From Aquimarina agarivorans (GTDB lineage: Bacteria > Bacteroidota > Bacteroidia > Flavobacteriales > Flavobacteriaceae), in contig NZ_AFPB01000167.1 in the NCBI RefSeq assembly GCF_000218485.1, forward strand, positions 61,971-125,970: DNA of 64,000 bases, read 5' to 3'. A program made the translations under genes and the position numbers. The notes beneath the pieces are model-generated. The model saw only the letters and a program-made list of their open reading frames with translations. It had not been told where the DNA came from and made no database searches. Below, piece by piece: positions 1-9,518 of this stretch; position 1 is the stretch's first letter, and every line of letters starts with the position of its first letter.

Positions 1-43
1 GTTAAATTAGGTTGCCAATCAATTTTTTTAATTTCATTAGCAT

Positions 44-571
44 TTACATCCAGTACTTTTCATACTCCTTTTGAAATGTCAGTGTTTCCATGGAATTCAT
101 TTTATCAATAAATAAAGTACCATCCAAATGATCCATTTCATGCTGAGCAACAATTGCAGCAAAACCAGTCATTTTTTTTTCAAAAGGAACGCCTTTACGA
201 TCTAGTCCTTTAAGTAAAATGTTTTTATGTCTTTTGAGTCTGCCTCGTAATGTTGGAATGGATAAACAACCTTCCCAGCTATCCACTAATTCGTTGTCTA
301 AATATTCAATTTCAGGATTAATAACAACATTTAAAAGGAAGGATTCTTTATTTGGATAACGCGGATTGTTTTGCATTTCCATGATAAATATCCTTTTTAA
401 ACAAGCTACTTGCGGGGCAGCAATACCAGCACCATTCTGACTTCTCATAGTATGTATCAGGTCATCAATAAAATCCTGAAATTCAAAAGAATTGATTTCA
501 TTTTTGCTAATGATACCCGATTTTGATCGTAAGGTTGGGTGACCTAGTTTGATAACTTTAAGAATTGCCAT
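44..571 (-). CDS. def: peptide deformylase
   Basis: Removes the N-terminal formyl group from nascent proteins in the cytoplasm, using a bound divalent metal. All three family motifs are visible in this 175-residue protein: GAGIAAPQV at residues 47-55, EGCLS at 100-104 (metal ligand Cys102) and HEMDH at 144-148 (metal-binding His144 and His148, catalytic Glu145). Length is normal for a bacterial deformylase. It lies 40 bp downstream of the DinB-like gene and may be the last gene of a minus-strand run beginning near 3.2 kb. Identification is secure from the motifs; co-transcription is inferred. Confidence 0.97.
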   Translation of the reverse strand: MAILKVIKLGHPTLRSKSGIISKNEINSFEFQDFIDDLIHTMRSQNGAGIAAPQVACLKRIFIMEMQNNPRYPNKESFLLNVVINPEIEYLDNELVDSWEGCLSIPTLRGRLKRHKNILLKGLDRKGVPFEKKMTGFAAIVAQHEMDHLDGTLFIDKMNSMETLTFQKEYEKYWM

Positions 572-611
572 TTGAATACAAGTATTAAGTGTTTAAAGGA
601 TTACTTCGCTA

Positions 612-1115
612 TTAAGCAAATAAGTTTTCATCAGCTGAAGAAACATAACTTGCCGGAACACTAATATTATTCAATCGTAAATAAACGCCCATTTGTGCCC
701 TGTGGTGAATGGTATGATTTATTATTAATTTTCGTAAAACAGCATATTTAGGGAGTGTAAAAAATGTGAAATCTTCTTTTTTCATTGTCCAATCCTTATG
801 TAAATCCTCTTCGGTACTATTTTTAAAAGCTTGTAGCGCTACAGCTACATTGTTTTTATAGGTAGCCACTAAATCTTTAGCAGTTGTAATTTTTGCAGGT
901 GGGGTATATTGCATCCAATCCAATTCTGAGCCACCAAAAATTCCAGCAACCCAACTAGGAATTTCACTCATATGATTTGCTAGTTGACGTACTGTTTTGG
1001 ATTTTTCATGCGGCTTAAAATCAAAAATTTCGTCGGTTACTGCTTCAAATATCCGAATGGTGGTATCCATTTCATCCTTAAACTCCTGTAATATTATACT
1101 TTTTAATGTGGTCAT
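612..1115 (-). CDS. DinB-like family protein
   Basis: A 167-residue protein with the look of a DinB/YfiT-like four-helix bundle. Three histidines sit where the family places its metal triad: His48 in LANHMSE, and His134 and His138 in NHTIHHRAQ. The NHxxxHRxQ region is the most recognisable family signature. Members include thiol-dependent transferases and stress-induced proteins of unknown function, so no substrate is assigned. Only 7 bp separate it from the upstream DUF2911 gene on the same strand, which suggests an operon. Confidence 0.8.
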   Translation of the reverse strand: MTTLKSIILQEFKDEMDTTIRIFEAVTDEIFDFKPHEKSKTVRQLANHMSEIPSWVAGIFGGSELDWMQYTPPAKITTAKDLVATYKNNVAVALQAFKNSTEEDLHKDWTMKKEDFTFFTLPKYAVLRKLIINHTIHHRAQMGVYLRLNNISVPASYVSSADENLFA

Positions 1116-1122
1116 TATTTTA

Positions 1123-1698
1123 TTATTTAATTGTTATTGGAAATTCGGCAAAAGTATCATCCCAACCAATTTTTAAGTGTACGGTATTTTCAGCAGCTTT
1201 GTACAAAGCCATGGATAAGTATTCGATTATTGTTTTGCTTTTTTGAGTAGTAGCAGTAATGCTGGCAATATTTAATGAAGGGTCGTATCCGTAATTTCCC
1301 CAACCATCTAATAAGGTATTTATATGTAGTGTCCATTGATTTTGCTCAGGTATGGCAATCAATGAATAGCGACCCGCCTCAATAGTTGTGCCCCCAAAAA
1401 CAACATCAGTCATAAAAATGACCTCAGTGGATTCATTGGCACCAATCCTCCAAGGTTCCTTAAATTTAAGGAGTTCACCAAAAATAGTCCTTCCTTTTTT
1501 TGAAGGTCTGGAGTAGGTCACCCTAATTTTAGGTTCAGCAGCTTTTTTCTTTTCATCCGTTTTTTCAAAGTTACGAATTGCGGCATTGGCAGGATAATAA
1601 GCTCTGTCCATAGGGCTTTTGTCAAGTTTAGCAAATTTTTGAGCGTTACCTTGGAAAAAGATCAATCCAATTGCTATAATCCATAGTGTTTTTTTCAT
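1123..1698 (-). CDS. DUF2911 domain exported protein
   Basis: A 191-residue protein with a signal peptide ending near residue 19 (hydrophobic stretch, then GNAQ). The body matches DUF2911, common in Bacteroidota: a VTYSRPSKKGR segment near residues 60-70, then KEPWRIGANEST and a WTLHINT segment further on. Function of the family is unknown; the signal peptide places it in the periplasm or outer envelope. It starts 3 bp after the stop of the lipoprotein gene at 1702-2487 and ends 7 bp before the DinB-like gene, so translation is probably coupled. Confidence 0.8.
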   Translation of the reverse strand: MKKTLWIIAIGLIFFQGNAQKFAKLDKSPMDRAYYPANAAIRNFEKTDEKKKAAEPKIRVTYSRPSKKGRTIFGELLKFKEPWRIGANESTEVIFMTDVVFGGTTIEAGRYSLIAIPEQNQWTLHINTLLDGWGNYGYDPSLNIASITATTQKSKTIIEYLSMALYKAAENTVHLKIGWDDTFAEFPITIK

Positions 1699-1701
1699 AA
1701 A

Positions 1702-2487
1702 TTAATTTTTTAAATGAGTTATATTTTCAGTTTCAATACGAGATAATTCTTTAAGTTTATTTTGTTCAAATAATGTGGGCAATTTTTGTAACGGAGTTCC
1801 AACAGGAGCCTTCCAATTGATATAATCCTGAAAAGTAATACCATCCACAACACTTCGATTATAAAAACTTCTGAATCGAACGCCACCTTTATTTACTTGA
1901 TAATTGTAGGCTAAATAATCAATTTTATGTGTTTTTTTATTGATCCAGTAATAAAATTCATCATCATGATCTTTACCACCACCTTCTTTATTAAAAGTAA
2001 CTTCAATAACGTCGTAATTTTCATTTTTAATAACAGTTTTTTCTATTAATTTTTTGTTAACTGAAGGGTCGTTAAGTTTGTAAGGCAATGTGGCAAAATA
2101 AATTACTGAGTTAAGTGCGCCAAAACCAGCATCAGTTTGTTTCTGATTCAATTCAATTTCTTGTTCGTTTACAAAACGCTTAAAGGAACCATTGGTAATG
2201 ACATCAAGAATAGTAGTATTGTTTTTTTGATAGGTTACAGTGTAGGTATAATCACTTCCGTTATTGGTAAATCGGTATAATTTTTTCCTGAAGGTGAATG
2301 AATAATCTGCGGTGTGGTATAAATTTCCGCCATGCGCTTGAATTGTTTTTTCAATTATTTGATCAGCCTTGGTGATATCTTCCTGATTTTGGGTTAGCGC
2401 AATACTACTAGCGGTTGCTTCATTAGTATTTTTACAGGAAGTAGTTAGTAACGTAGCAAAGATGTAGGTAATTAATATTGATTTCAT
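1702..2487 (-). CDS. putative envelope lipoprotein (DUF6503-like)
   Basis: A 261-residue protein with a lipoprotein signal: hydrophobic start, then LLTTSC with the lipidated Cys at residue 18. The mature part (AHGG, a YTYTVTYQ segment, a YYWINKKTHKIDYLAYNY segment) resembles DUF6503-type proteins, which have an LolA/LppX-like beta-half-barrel appearance, but this is recognition by eye only. No catalytic residues can be named. It is the upstream partner of the DUF2911 gene (3 bp gap). Function unknown. Confidence 0.6.
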   Translation of the reverse strand: MKSILITYIFATLLTTSCKNTNEATASSIALTQNQEDITKADQIIEKTIQAHGGNLYHTADYSFTFRKKLYRFTNNGSDYTYTVTYQKNNTTILDVITNGSFKRFVNEQEIELNQKQTDAGFGALNSVIYFATLPYKLNDPSVNKKLIEKTVIKNENYDVIEVTFNKEGGGKDHDDEFYYWINKKTHKIDYLAYNYQVNKGGVRFRSFYNRSVVDGITFQDYINWKAPVGTPLQKLPTLFEQNKLKELSRIETENITHLKN

Positions 2488-2505
2488 TGGTTTGTTTTTC
2501 TTGAA

Positions 2506-3171
2506 TTATAAAGTTACAAGACCTTTGGGAGTATCAAGTATCATTTGTAAGCTTATTTTTTTGTCTTTTTTTATTTGTATTGAAAAGTCAAGCATTTCAA
2601 ACAGGCGATCAAATTTTTTTGGGTTGGGATGTGTACCATAAAATTTTATGAGTTTACAATCCATTTGTGGTAATTGTAAACTTGGGTGTGTTTTACTCCC
2701 AGACCAATCGATTAAAAAGGGAAAGATTTCGACTTCAGGTTTAGGCAAAGGGAGTGTTAATTCCCACTTTAAAATATTTCCATTTGAGGTTTGCCTTAAT
2801 CCGTTACTTATAATTCCCATTTTGCTATCGTATAGCTTTAAAATTTTGCTTTCTTTTTTTAGTGCTTTTGATTTTAATGCAAAACGCGTTATCTGATTCT
2901 TTTTTAATACGTCGACACCCATCCATCTCGGAGGTTTTATTGATGTGTTGGTGTTATCTATTGCCAGAATTTCCAAATAACATTCATCACTTAAATTGAT
3001 CAATGCGTTTTTTGTCCCTTGATTTTTATGATACCCACCAAAAATGGGAGTGACACCTATTTTTTTTGTAAAAAACTGTATAGCAGCATCTAAATCAAAA
3101 ACTGTATAAACTATATGATCAATACGATATTTAATAATAAAATTGTTCTTTGTGAAATTCAAAGGTAGCAT
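2506..3171 (-). CDS. VOC superfamily (glyoxalase-like domain) protein
   Basis: A 221-residue cytoplasmic protein opening with a glyoxalase-type beta-alpha-beta module: IDHIVYTVFDLDAAIQFF, then a YLEILAID strand whose Glu could be a metal ligand. It resembles the glyoxalase-like domain family (Glyoxalase_3 type) found in two-domain VOC proteins. The substrate cannot be predicted. The N-terminus (MLPLNFTKNNF) precedes the first core strand by about 18 residues, so a slightly later start cannot be excluded. It is 18 bp upstream of the lipoprotein gene. Confidence 0.7.
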   Translation of the reverse strand: MLPLNFTKNNFIIKYRIDHIVYTVFDLDAAIQFFTKKIGVTPIFGGYHKNQGTKNALINLSDECYLEILAIDNTNTSIKPPRWMGVDVLKKNQITRFALKSKALKKESKILKLYDSKMGIISNGLRQTSNGNILKWELTLPLPKPEVEIFPFLIDWSGSKTHPSLQLPQMDCKLIKFYGTHPNPKKFDRLFEMLDFSIQIKKDKKISLQMILDTPKGLVTL

Positions 3172-3393
3172 GCCAGTGTTTCTACAAATAGTACATTTCA
3201 GAAAATAGATGGTATTTTAAGAAAAAATAAAAGTACAAGAGACTTTTTAGCTATTTTTATAGGTAATAACCGCAAATTAATTTACTTTTTTACGATTAAA
3301 TTTTGTTGTTTCAAATATTGAAATAAAACTGACTTATTTCAAATAAATTATTTTGTTTTCCTAAAATCACCATTTATTATCGTTTTAGCACTA

Positions 3394-3422
3394 TTGTAAT
3401 TTGCATCATGATGATACTTTTG
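3394..3422 (+). promoter_or_regulatory. Bacteroidota-type promoter for the SDR gene
   Basis: A TACTTTTG box at 3415-3422 fits the TAnnTTTG -7 element of Bacteroidota promoters. A TTG at 3394-3396 lies 18 nt upstream, about where the -33 element is expected. Transcription would start near 3428, giving a leader of about 40 nt to the ATG at 3467. Confidence 0.55.
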
Positions 3423-3466
3423 TGTAATAAATTAAAACAGTTTATATAACAAAAAAACATAGTATT

Positions 3467-4216
3467 ATGAGTAAAAGAGCATTAATTATTGGGGGAAGTA
3501 GTGGTATCGGTCGTGCTACAGCAGAAAATTTATTGTCAGAAGGTGTTGAGGTACACGTAGTTGGTACTAACGAGGCAAAATTAAATGGATTTAAATCTGA
3601 TGTTTCTGGTAATTTACACACGCACAAGGTAGATATCACCAACGCAGCTGAAGTTGATAAATTAAATGAGCAAGTAAACTCATGGGATAATTTAGATTAC
3701 TTAGTAAATGCTTCTGGTATTTTTGGCCCAAAATCATTTTTAGATCACACGGTAGCTGATTATGATTCCTATCAAGACCTTAACAGAGGATTCTTTTTTA
3801 TTACGCAAACGGCGGCAAAAAAAATGAAAGAAACTGAAGGGGGTTCTATTGTTAATGTAGGGTCAATGTGGGCAAAGCAAGCTGTAAAAGCTACGCCATC
3901 ATCTGCTTATTCAATGCAAAAGGCAGGATTACACTCTTTAACACAGCACTTAGCTATGGAGCTCGCTGATCATAAAATTAGAGTTAATGCAGTTTCTCCA
4001 GCAGTAGTTGAAACTCCAGTTTACGAAAGTGTTTTTGGAGGAAAGCAAGAGGCGCATGATGCACTTCAGAATTTTCATGGTTTTCACCCAATTGGAAGAA
4101 ATGGAAAAGCAAAAGATGTTGCAGATACCATTTCTTACCTATTATCAGATAAAGCAGGCTGGGTAACTGGTGCTATTTGGGATACTGATGGTGGTGTAAT
4201 GTCAGGTAGGAACTAA
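3467..4216 (+). CDS. SDR family oxidoreductase
   Basis: A classical short-chain dehydrogenase of 249 residues that reduces or oxidises a carbonyl/alcohol with NAD(P). The cofactor loop GGSSGIG is at residues 9-15, the structural NASG at 81-84, and the catalytic triad is Ser133 (VGS), Tyr148 and Lys152 (YSMQK). The C-terminal PxGRxGxxxDVADT and GAxWxxDGG features are typical. Substrate unknown. It has its own promoter just upstream. The flavin oxidoreductase 450 bp downstream and the AraC regulator after it may belong to the same physiological unit, but this is inferred from order only. Confidence 0.92.
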   Translation: MSKRALIIGGSSGIGRATAENLLSEGVEVHVVGTNEAKLNGFKSDVSGNLHTHKVDITNAAEVDKLNEQVNSWDNLDYLVNASGIFGPKSFLDHTVADYDSYQDLNRGFFFITQTAAKKMKETEGGSIVNVGSMWAKQAVKATPSSAYSMQKAGLHSLTQHLAMELADHKIRVNAVSPAVVETPVYESVFGGKQEAHDALQNFHGFHPIGRNGKAKDVADTISYLLSDKAGWVTGAIWDTDGGVMSGRN

Positions 4217-4666
4217 AAATAGATCATTTTTGCTGTTGAGTTGCTTGCTTAGATTACACAATTTAATATTAGAAAGGATATTACTATTAATGTCATTTAA
4301 TTGTTGGACGGTTTAGGAGTTTATTTCTAAAAGAAATTATTTTCAAATGTTATTTCTTTAATTCAAAATATAGCTTTAGCTAAGATTTTTTTGTTTTGAA
4401 GAATTTAAGTAAGCAAACCAATTTAGTTAAGTAATTTAATTTCAGAAGTAGAATTAATCGTCCAATAATTATTTTAATAAACAACATCTTTACGCATTAG
4501 ATGTTTGTTTATATATTGGAATGCAAAAAAGTGAATATGTTTTATCCCAGTTCTAATGTTAAATTACTCAAATAAAAATTCGAAATTTTTTGTATAGACG
4601 ATAAAGAAAACATAAATGTAGCTTTAGCTACGGTATTACTAATTGTTTGGATTAAGTTAATGAGGT
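4217..4666. other. intergenic, AT-rich, with repeated dyads
   Basis: No credible coding. It holds two exact copies of the 12-bp sequence TAGCTTTAGCTA (4371-4382 and 4619-4630), each an inverted repeat of TAGCT, and a loose inverted repeat of ATTGTTGGACGG (near 4300) with a sequence near 4460. These could be regulator sites for the downstream flavin oxidoreductase gene. Confidence 0.5.
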
Positions 4667-5710
4667 ATGATTAAAAAAAAATACGTTATTATTGGAGCAG
4701 GACTATCTGGTTTAACAACAGCTTATATGTTGCAAAAGCATGGGGAAACTGATTTTTTAATTTTAGAATCCAGAGATAGGTCGGGGGGGCGTATATATAC
4801 TGAAAAAGGAATTGATTACGGCGCAACTTGGTTTCATAATCACCATGAAAATGTAAACGCACTACTTGATGAATTAGAAGTTAATAAATTTTATCAGTAT
4901 AGCAAGGGGAAAAGTGTGTTGGTATACAACACAATGGCACCCGCTCATTATTTTGAAAATGATCCAAATTCACCATCGGCTTACAGAATAGCTGGCGGTT
5001 CAACGGCAATGATTGATAAATTAATCAGTAAAATTGGCAATGATAAAATTCAATTAAATACCACGGTAACAGAAATTAATAATCGCGAAGCTACTGTTGA
5101 GGTAGTTGCCGAAAAAGAGACTTACGTAGCTCAAAAAGTAGTAGTAACTATCCCACCACGTATTGCTACGCGTATTGATTTTACATCAGAAGAGTTACCA
5201 AAATCGGTTCGTAAATCAATGAAAGATACACATACTTGGATGAGTAATGCTATTAAAGTTGGATTGACATTTAAAACGCCTTTTTGGAGAAACAAAAATT
5301 TATCGGGCACTTTAATTGGGCAAGTTGGAGTAGTTACTGATTTATATGATCATAGTGATGTAGCTGATAAAACATTTTCATTAATGGGATTTGTTAATGA
5401 AGGAATGAGAGATGTAACCGCTGAAGAGCGTAAACAACGTATTTTAGAGCATTTGCAAAAATATTTAGGTGAAGAAGTATTAGACTATATCTCCTATCAA
5501 GAAAAAGATTGGTCAAAAGATAAAAACACATCATGCAACAAAATTAAATCGATTTATATGAGTCCGAGATATGGGAATCCGGATTTTGCTAAAACCTATT
5601 TTAATAGGAAACTTATTTTTTCAGGAGCCGAAACTTCACCAGTTCATGGTGGTTATATGGATGGAGCTATTTACAGTGGATTATTAACGGCAAAAAAAAT
5701 GATTGATTAA
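4667..5710 (+). CDS. flavin-containing amine oxidase-like oxidoreductase
   Basis: A 347-residue NAD(P)/FAD-dependent oxidoreductase. The N-terminal Rossmann motif GAGLSGL (residues 10-16) is followed by a second signature, RSGGRIYTEKG, and GATWFH, as in monoamine oxidase and protoporphyrinogen oxidase relatives. The C-terminal FSGAETSPVHGGYMDGA segment is the conserved FAD contact. It is shorter than eukaryotic monoamine oxidases (about 500) but normal for small bacterial members. Substrate unknown. The next gene, in the same direction, encodes an AraC-type regulator that could control it. Confidence 0.88.
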   Translation: MIKKKYVIIGAGLSGLTTAYMLQKHGETDFLILESRDRSGGRIYTEKGIDYGATWFHNHHENVNALLDELEVNKFYQYSKGKSVLVYNTMAPAHYFENDPNSPSAYRIAGGSTAMIDKLISKIGNDKIQLNTTVTEINNREATVEVVAEKETYVAQKVVVTIPPRIATRIDFTSEELPKSVRKSMKDTHTWMSNAIKVGLTFKTPFWRNKNLSGTLIGQVGVVTDLYDHSDVADKTFSLMGFVNEGMRDVTAEERKQRILEHLQKYLGEEVLDYISYQEKDWSKDKNTSCNKIKSIYMSPRYGNPDFAKTYFNRKLIFSGAETSPVHGGYMDGAIYSGLLTAKKMID

Positions 5711-5814
5711 ATAGTGTGTTATTTGATTTTCTTTCGACATAATTAAAAGAATTATCAATATGGAAGTAATTTTAAAATTGTATTTTAAAATTACCGACAA
5801 ACAACAGGTTTAAT

Positions 5815-6699
5815 TTGAGAGACTTAAAAAATAAAATAGAAAAATATCACCTTCACAAAGCGCATCCCGAAAAGTTACAGTTTGAAGTATATGATTTAAA
5901 TACTTACCGAAAGCGAAGTGGGGATATGGCAGCTGTAGCGCATTCTCATAGTTATTATCAAATTATTTGGTTTTTTGAAGCAGGAGGGGAGCATATTGTA
6001 GATTTTACAACTTACCCAATTGAAAAAAATACAGTGTTATTTATTTCCAAAGATCATATTCATGCATTTGATAAAAATTTGGAGGTAAACGGATACCTTA
6101 TCCATTTCAATGAAAGTTTTTTTATGCATAGCGATGTTGATATTTTTTTAAAATATAATATTTTTAGTGCAGTAGAAAACCCATGTTATATCATTGATGA
6201 TGACACGGCTGTTATTGCAAATTCTTACATTGATTTAATTAAAAAAGAACTTTCAACCAAAGGTGCGTTTGGTTATGAGGATAGCATTCGTTTTTCATTA
6301 AAATCACTACTTATAAATCTTGAGCGCGTTCATCGTAAAAGTGAAAATAATAATATTCAATTCAATAGCCATTACGAGCTTCAGTTTGCTAAATACAAAG
6401 AGTTGGTTGAAGAAAATTATCAAAAAGGCTTGTCCGTTAGCGACTATTCAGCGTTGCTAAATATATCATCAAAAACGTTGACAACAATAACTAAAAGTGT
6501 TGTTGGTAAATCGGCATCAGGGATTATATCAGAACGTATTATTTTAGAAGCTAAACGTTTGCTGAGATTCACAAGTTTACAAATTGGCGAGATTGCTTTT
6601 AGAATAGGTTTTGATGATGCCTCTTATTTTGTAAAATACTTTAAACGATTTGTGGGGTCGCCCCCTAAGATATATAGAGAAAAGTGGTATCAAAATTAA
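5815..6699 (+). CDS. AraC family transcriptional regulator
   Basis: A 294-residue regulator. Residues about 20-160 form a cupin-type ligand domain (HSHSYYQIIWF, then YLIHFNESFF). The C-terminal 100 residues carry two helix-turn-helix motifs, ending with IGEIAFRIGFDDASYFVKYFKRFVGSPPKIYRE, which fits the AraC signature closely. The start is TTG at 5815; no in-frame ATG precedes the cupin region, so TTG is the best choice. It may regulate the SDR and flavin oxidoreductase genes upstream, though this is inference from position. Confidence 0.9.
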   Translation: MRDLKNKIEKYHLHKAHPEKLQFEVYDLNTYRKRSGDMAAVAHSHSYYQIIWFFEAGGEHIVDFTTYPIEKNTVLFISKDHIHAFDKNLEVNGYLIHFNESFFMHSDVDIFLKYNIFSAVENPCYIIDDDTAVIANSYIDLIKKELSTKGAFGYEDSIRFSLKSLLINLERVHRKSENNNIQFNSHYELQFAKYKELVEENYQKGLSVSDYSALLNISSKTLTTITKSVVGKSASGIISERIILEAKRLLRFTSLQIGEIAFRIGFDDASYFVKYFKRFVGSPPKIYREKWYQN

Positions 6700-6871
6700 A
6701 AGATACTTGCTTTTATTTAAAATCCACTACACACACTTTTGTATACTTTTTTTTAAATTTGACCGTAGTGATGCTATGCTGACAATCAAGAAAACACTGG
6801 TATTTATTGGACATCATAACTTTGTAACGAAATTTTATTACATAAAGCAGGTTGATTTTTTTGGGTAAAAT

Positions 6872-6903
6872 AAAAAATGGATTCCCCCTAAGGGCAATCC
6901 ATT
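6872..6903 (-). terminator. intrinsic terminator of the outer-membrane protein gene
   Basis: The hairpin pairs AATGGATT-CCCCC (6876-6888) with GGG-AATCCATT (6892-6903). On the minus strand it is followed by a run of T (plus-strand A at 6872-6877). It lies 20 bp past the stop of the gene at 6923-7525. Confidence 0.85.
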
Positions 6904-6922
6904 ATATTTATTCAGTAGGTAA

Positions 6923-7525
6923 TTATTTACCCCATTTTCCGCCTCCTAAAAAGAAACCTAGAGAAATCCCTAAATAACTATTTTTCGTTGAACCGATAGT
7001 TTCGTTATTGAAATCTTTTAAGTCAGATTCAGGTACGATGTTGTATTCTAGGCCAAGTCTAAATTTACCCCAGTCAAATCCAGCTCTAACCATACCTCCA
7101 AATTTACCACTTGCTTCTAATTCTTCTGAAGAAGTATCTGGGTCAGTATTAGAATCAAAACCAATATTTGCTATAGAGTAATATCCAACACCAGCCCCAA
7201 CAAAAGGTGCGAATGATGAATTTCCTTTATTAAAATTATATTCGAAAGTACCTAAGTATGAGCCATTTCCTCCTATTTCGCCTTCAGCAGTTTCTTCAGA
7301 TTCATTAACGTTTACTTCCTTAACAAGTAAAGCAGTACCAAATCTTAAACCTACACTCATATTATCAGCAATATTGTATTTAGGTTCAAGTGAAAGAGCT
7401 AGTCCGCCACCACCAGCTTGTGGAATGGCATAACCCAAATTAAAATCAACCCTAACTTTTCCTTTAGTCTGAGCTTGAATTAATAACCCTGTAAAAAAAA
7501 GGGATAACAATAAAAATTTTTTCAT
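6923..7525 (-). CDS. outer-membrane beta-barrel protein
   Basis: A 200-residue protein with a clear signal peptide (MKKFLLLSLFFTGLLIQAQ) and alternating polar/hydrophobic strands typical of small eight-stranded barrels: VDFNLGYAIPQ, NMSVGLRFGTALL, FAPFVGAGVGYYSI, FRLGLEYNIVPES and a terminal YLGISLGFFLGGG. The loop between residues about 75 and 90 is acidic (NVNESEETAEGE). Function unknown; barrels of this kind often serve as adhesion or envelope proteins. It is transcribed alone and has its own terminator. Confidence 0.8.
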   Translation of the reverse strand: MKKFLLLSLFFTGLLIQAQTKGKVRVDFNLGYAIPQAGGGGLALSLEPKYNIADNMSVGLRFGTALLVKEVNVNESEETAEGEIGGNGSYLGTFEYNFNKGNSSFAPFVGAGVGYYSIANIGFDSNTDPDTSSEELEASGKFGGMVRAGFDWGKFRLGLEYNIVPESDLKDFNNETIGSTKNSYLGISLGFFLGGGKWGK

Positions 7526-8290
7526 AATAGTTATTCTTTATAATTTTTAAAGCCACAAATATATTACACATAAACGTTAAAAAAAGCATTTTGTCTAATT
7601 ATTTTTAATTTGTGGGTAAAATCTTTCCTGGTGTTAGCATAAATAAATTCGATTATTAGCTGTAAGCAAAGGAAAGCTTGTAAAAACTTAAGAAACTCAT
7701 TTTTATGTATTTAATTTTTAAAAATGATCATTTTACAGATTTTTTTTGTTATAAGCAATGATTAAGGTGTGCTTTAACGTTAGATATTCGTGATAACCAA
7801 TATATTATTAACGTTAAAGTAGTAGGATTTATGCTACTAAAAACAATGCCGTTAGCGATGGAAGGATTACGGGGTTAGATAAAGATAAAGAGTGGGTGGC
7901 TAAGTTTCCGAGTGAAGCATTACCGCAAGGAAGGTAAATTATTAACGTTAAATCTTCCAATAATAATATTTGTTAGTTGCTTTCAGTTACACATTTTACA
8001 TAAAAGTTTTACTAGAATTCGCCATCATGGATCGCTTAGTAGTACTACATAGCGGAAGCACTTAATGAAGCTGTAGCAGGACAAACACCGTCATTGCCCA
8101 AATGTAAAAAAAAGACACTCTAAATATTATCACTTATTTTGGGGTATGAGATTTATTAAAGTACTGGTTAAACAAGCTAAAGATGACATTGACTTATTCA
8201 AAATCCTTTTATAGGAACTGGAGATCAATTATTCAAACTTAAAGGAAATGGCTCAAAATCAAATTTTAAAAGTATAAAATTTATAATTTA
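7526..8290. other. gene-poor degenerate region left of the IS element
   Basis: No intact gene. It contains the sequence TTAACGTTA in three places: an inverted pair (CTTTAACGTTA at 7772-7782, TAACGTTAAAG at 7809-7819) and a third copy near 7943. Short open stretches that look like broken coding (for example a segment reading LDKDKEWVAKFPSEALPQGR near 7876-7935) suggest decayed genes of unknown identity. Confidence 0.4.
7707..7738. repeat. direct repeat copy 1 flanking the IS region
   Basis: About 32 bp, beginning GTATTTAATTTTTAAAAATG and containing the palindrome AAAATGATCATTTT. A near-identical copy lies at 9519-9549, just beyond the right end of the decayed IS element. The two differ by one T in a run and one C/T change. 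Confidence 0.75.
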
Positions 8291-8291
8291 A

Positions 8292-9514
8292 GGCTTGTTG
8301 ATTTTTGTTTAAGTCAAAAAATTAAAATTCGTTTGCTTAGCAAAAATCTTTTCAAAATATTTCCATGTGATTCTTATTTGAAGTACCATTAGCTTGATTG
8401 AGTAATGGATCGGTGACCTATTTACCAATAAATGATAAAAAAAAGCTAATTTCTTAGCTATTTTTAGTATTGATACCAAATTCATGACAAAAAAGATTGC
8501 ACCAATCCAGCTTTCGGAGGTGTCACTTCTTTTAGCTTGAATATGGTTGAGACCATATGCGTTTTTACCTTGTCCAAATTTGCCTTCAATGAGATTTCTT
8601 TGTTTGCGTTCTTTTTTTTGTTTGCGTTTTTGATAGGCAGTTAGATTTTCTTTTGGTGGTCTTCCTAGAGGTTTACCTACAATTCTAATCCCTTTTTCTT
8701 TTTAAAGTTTTCGGATATTTGTATTGAGGTAGATGCGATCTGCTAGTAGCAGTTCGGGATAGTGTCCATAGGTTGCTTGTAAAATATATCTATAAGTCGC
8801 TCAGTCTCTTCTCTGCTTCTGTTCAATAGCTTGGCATCGGTAGGGAAGATGATCTTCTGATTGGCAACACTGGCATCTATTTTGAGTTTTCCTTTTTTAG
8901 ATGGTGGATCACCTGATTTAGGGTTTTTATGTAAGTCTTCCTTGTCACTCTTTGAGACGAGTTGTTTGCTCTTTGACTTTAAGCTATCTGCTTTTTCGAT
9001 GATCTGTGTATTCCATAAATCAAACTCAGAGGCTCCCATACGCTTAAGGATATCTACAAAAACGGTTGGATGAAAAGGTAATGCGGTTTGAAAACTCTTT
9101 AACCCGCAAAAATATTGAAGATAAATATTCTCACTTATAATAGCAACGGTACCTCGATCGTCTAATCCTAACTTGTGTTTTACAATAATTGCTCCGATGA
9201 CCAAACGAACATCAATACTTTCCCTGCCAGAAGTGCTACTTAGCTGCTTACAATAAACTTAAGCCAGTTCATCCCATGGTATCAATGTTGCTAACTTTAC
9301 CCATCTGTTATCTGGAGATAATTCTTGGTCAAATGGATGCTCGAATCCTTCTAAAGTCAGTTGATTGGCAGGGGTATATTTGATCATAAGTCCACAGTAT
9401 TTAACAAGAAGATACGAAATCTAATGCGCTTATGCATACATTTTGGTTCATAAAATCACTCCGAAACCCTATAAATATTGAGGCTAAACCATTTTTTTAG
9501 AAAATCAGCAAGCC
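8292..9514. mobile_element. decayed IS5-type insertion sequence
   Basis: An element of about 1.22 kb. Terminal inverted repeats are visible: GGCTTGTTGATTTT at 8292-8305 and, on the other strand, GGCTTGCTGATTTT ending at 9514 (13 of 14 match). The flanks are TTAA on the left (8288-8291) and CTAA on the right (9515-9518), both fitting the YTAR target favoured by IS5 elements though they now differ by one base. The single transposase gene inside is broken in several places. Ends and flanks were located by eye; the family comes from the transposase. Confidence 0.75.
8309..9387 (-). pseudogene. IS5 family transposase, degenerate
   Basis: Reading from ATG at 9387 gives MIKYTPANQLTLEGFEHPFD, then a premature stop after PWDELA, then a long open part (9204 down to 8743) with GRESIDVRLVIGAIIVKHK and YFCGLKSFQ. 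Near 8765 the frame shifts into YGHYPELLLADRIYLNTN, followed by another stop before KEKGIRIVGKPLGRPPKE. The end retains the catalytic Glu context IEGKFGQGKNAYG. Two stops and one frameshift mean it cannot make an active DDE transposase. The full length would be about 359 residues, typical of the family. Confidence 0.85.
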
Positions 9515-9518
9515 CTAA

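Noticed and set aside
2648..2896. 82-codon plus-strand open frame
   Set aside because: Antisense to the VOC gene, with no start context or family features; a shadow.
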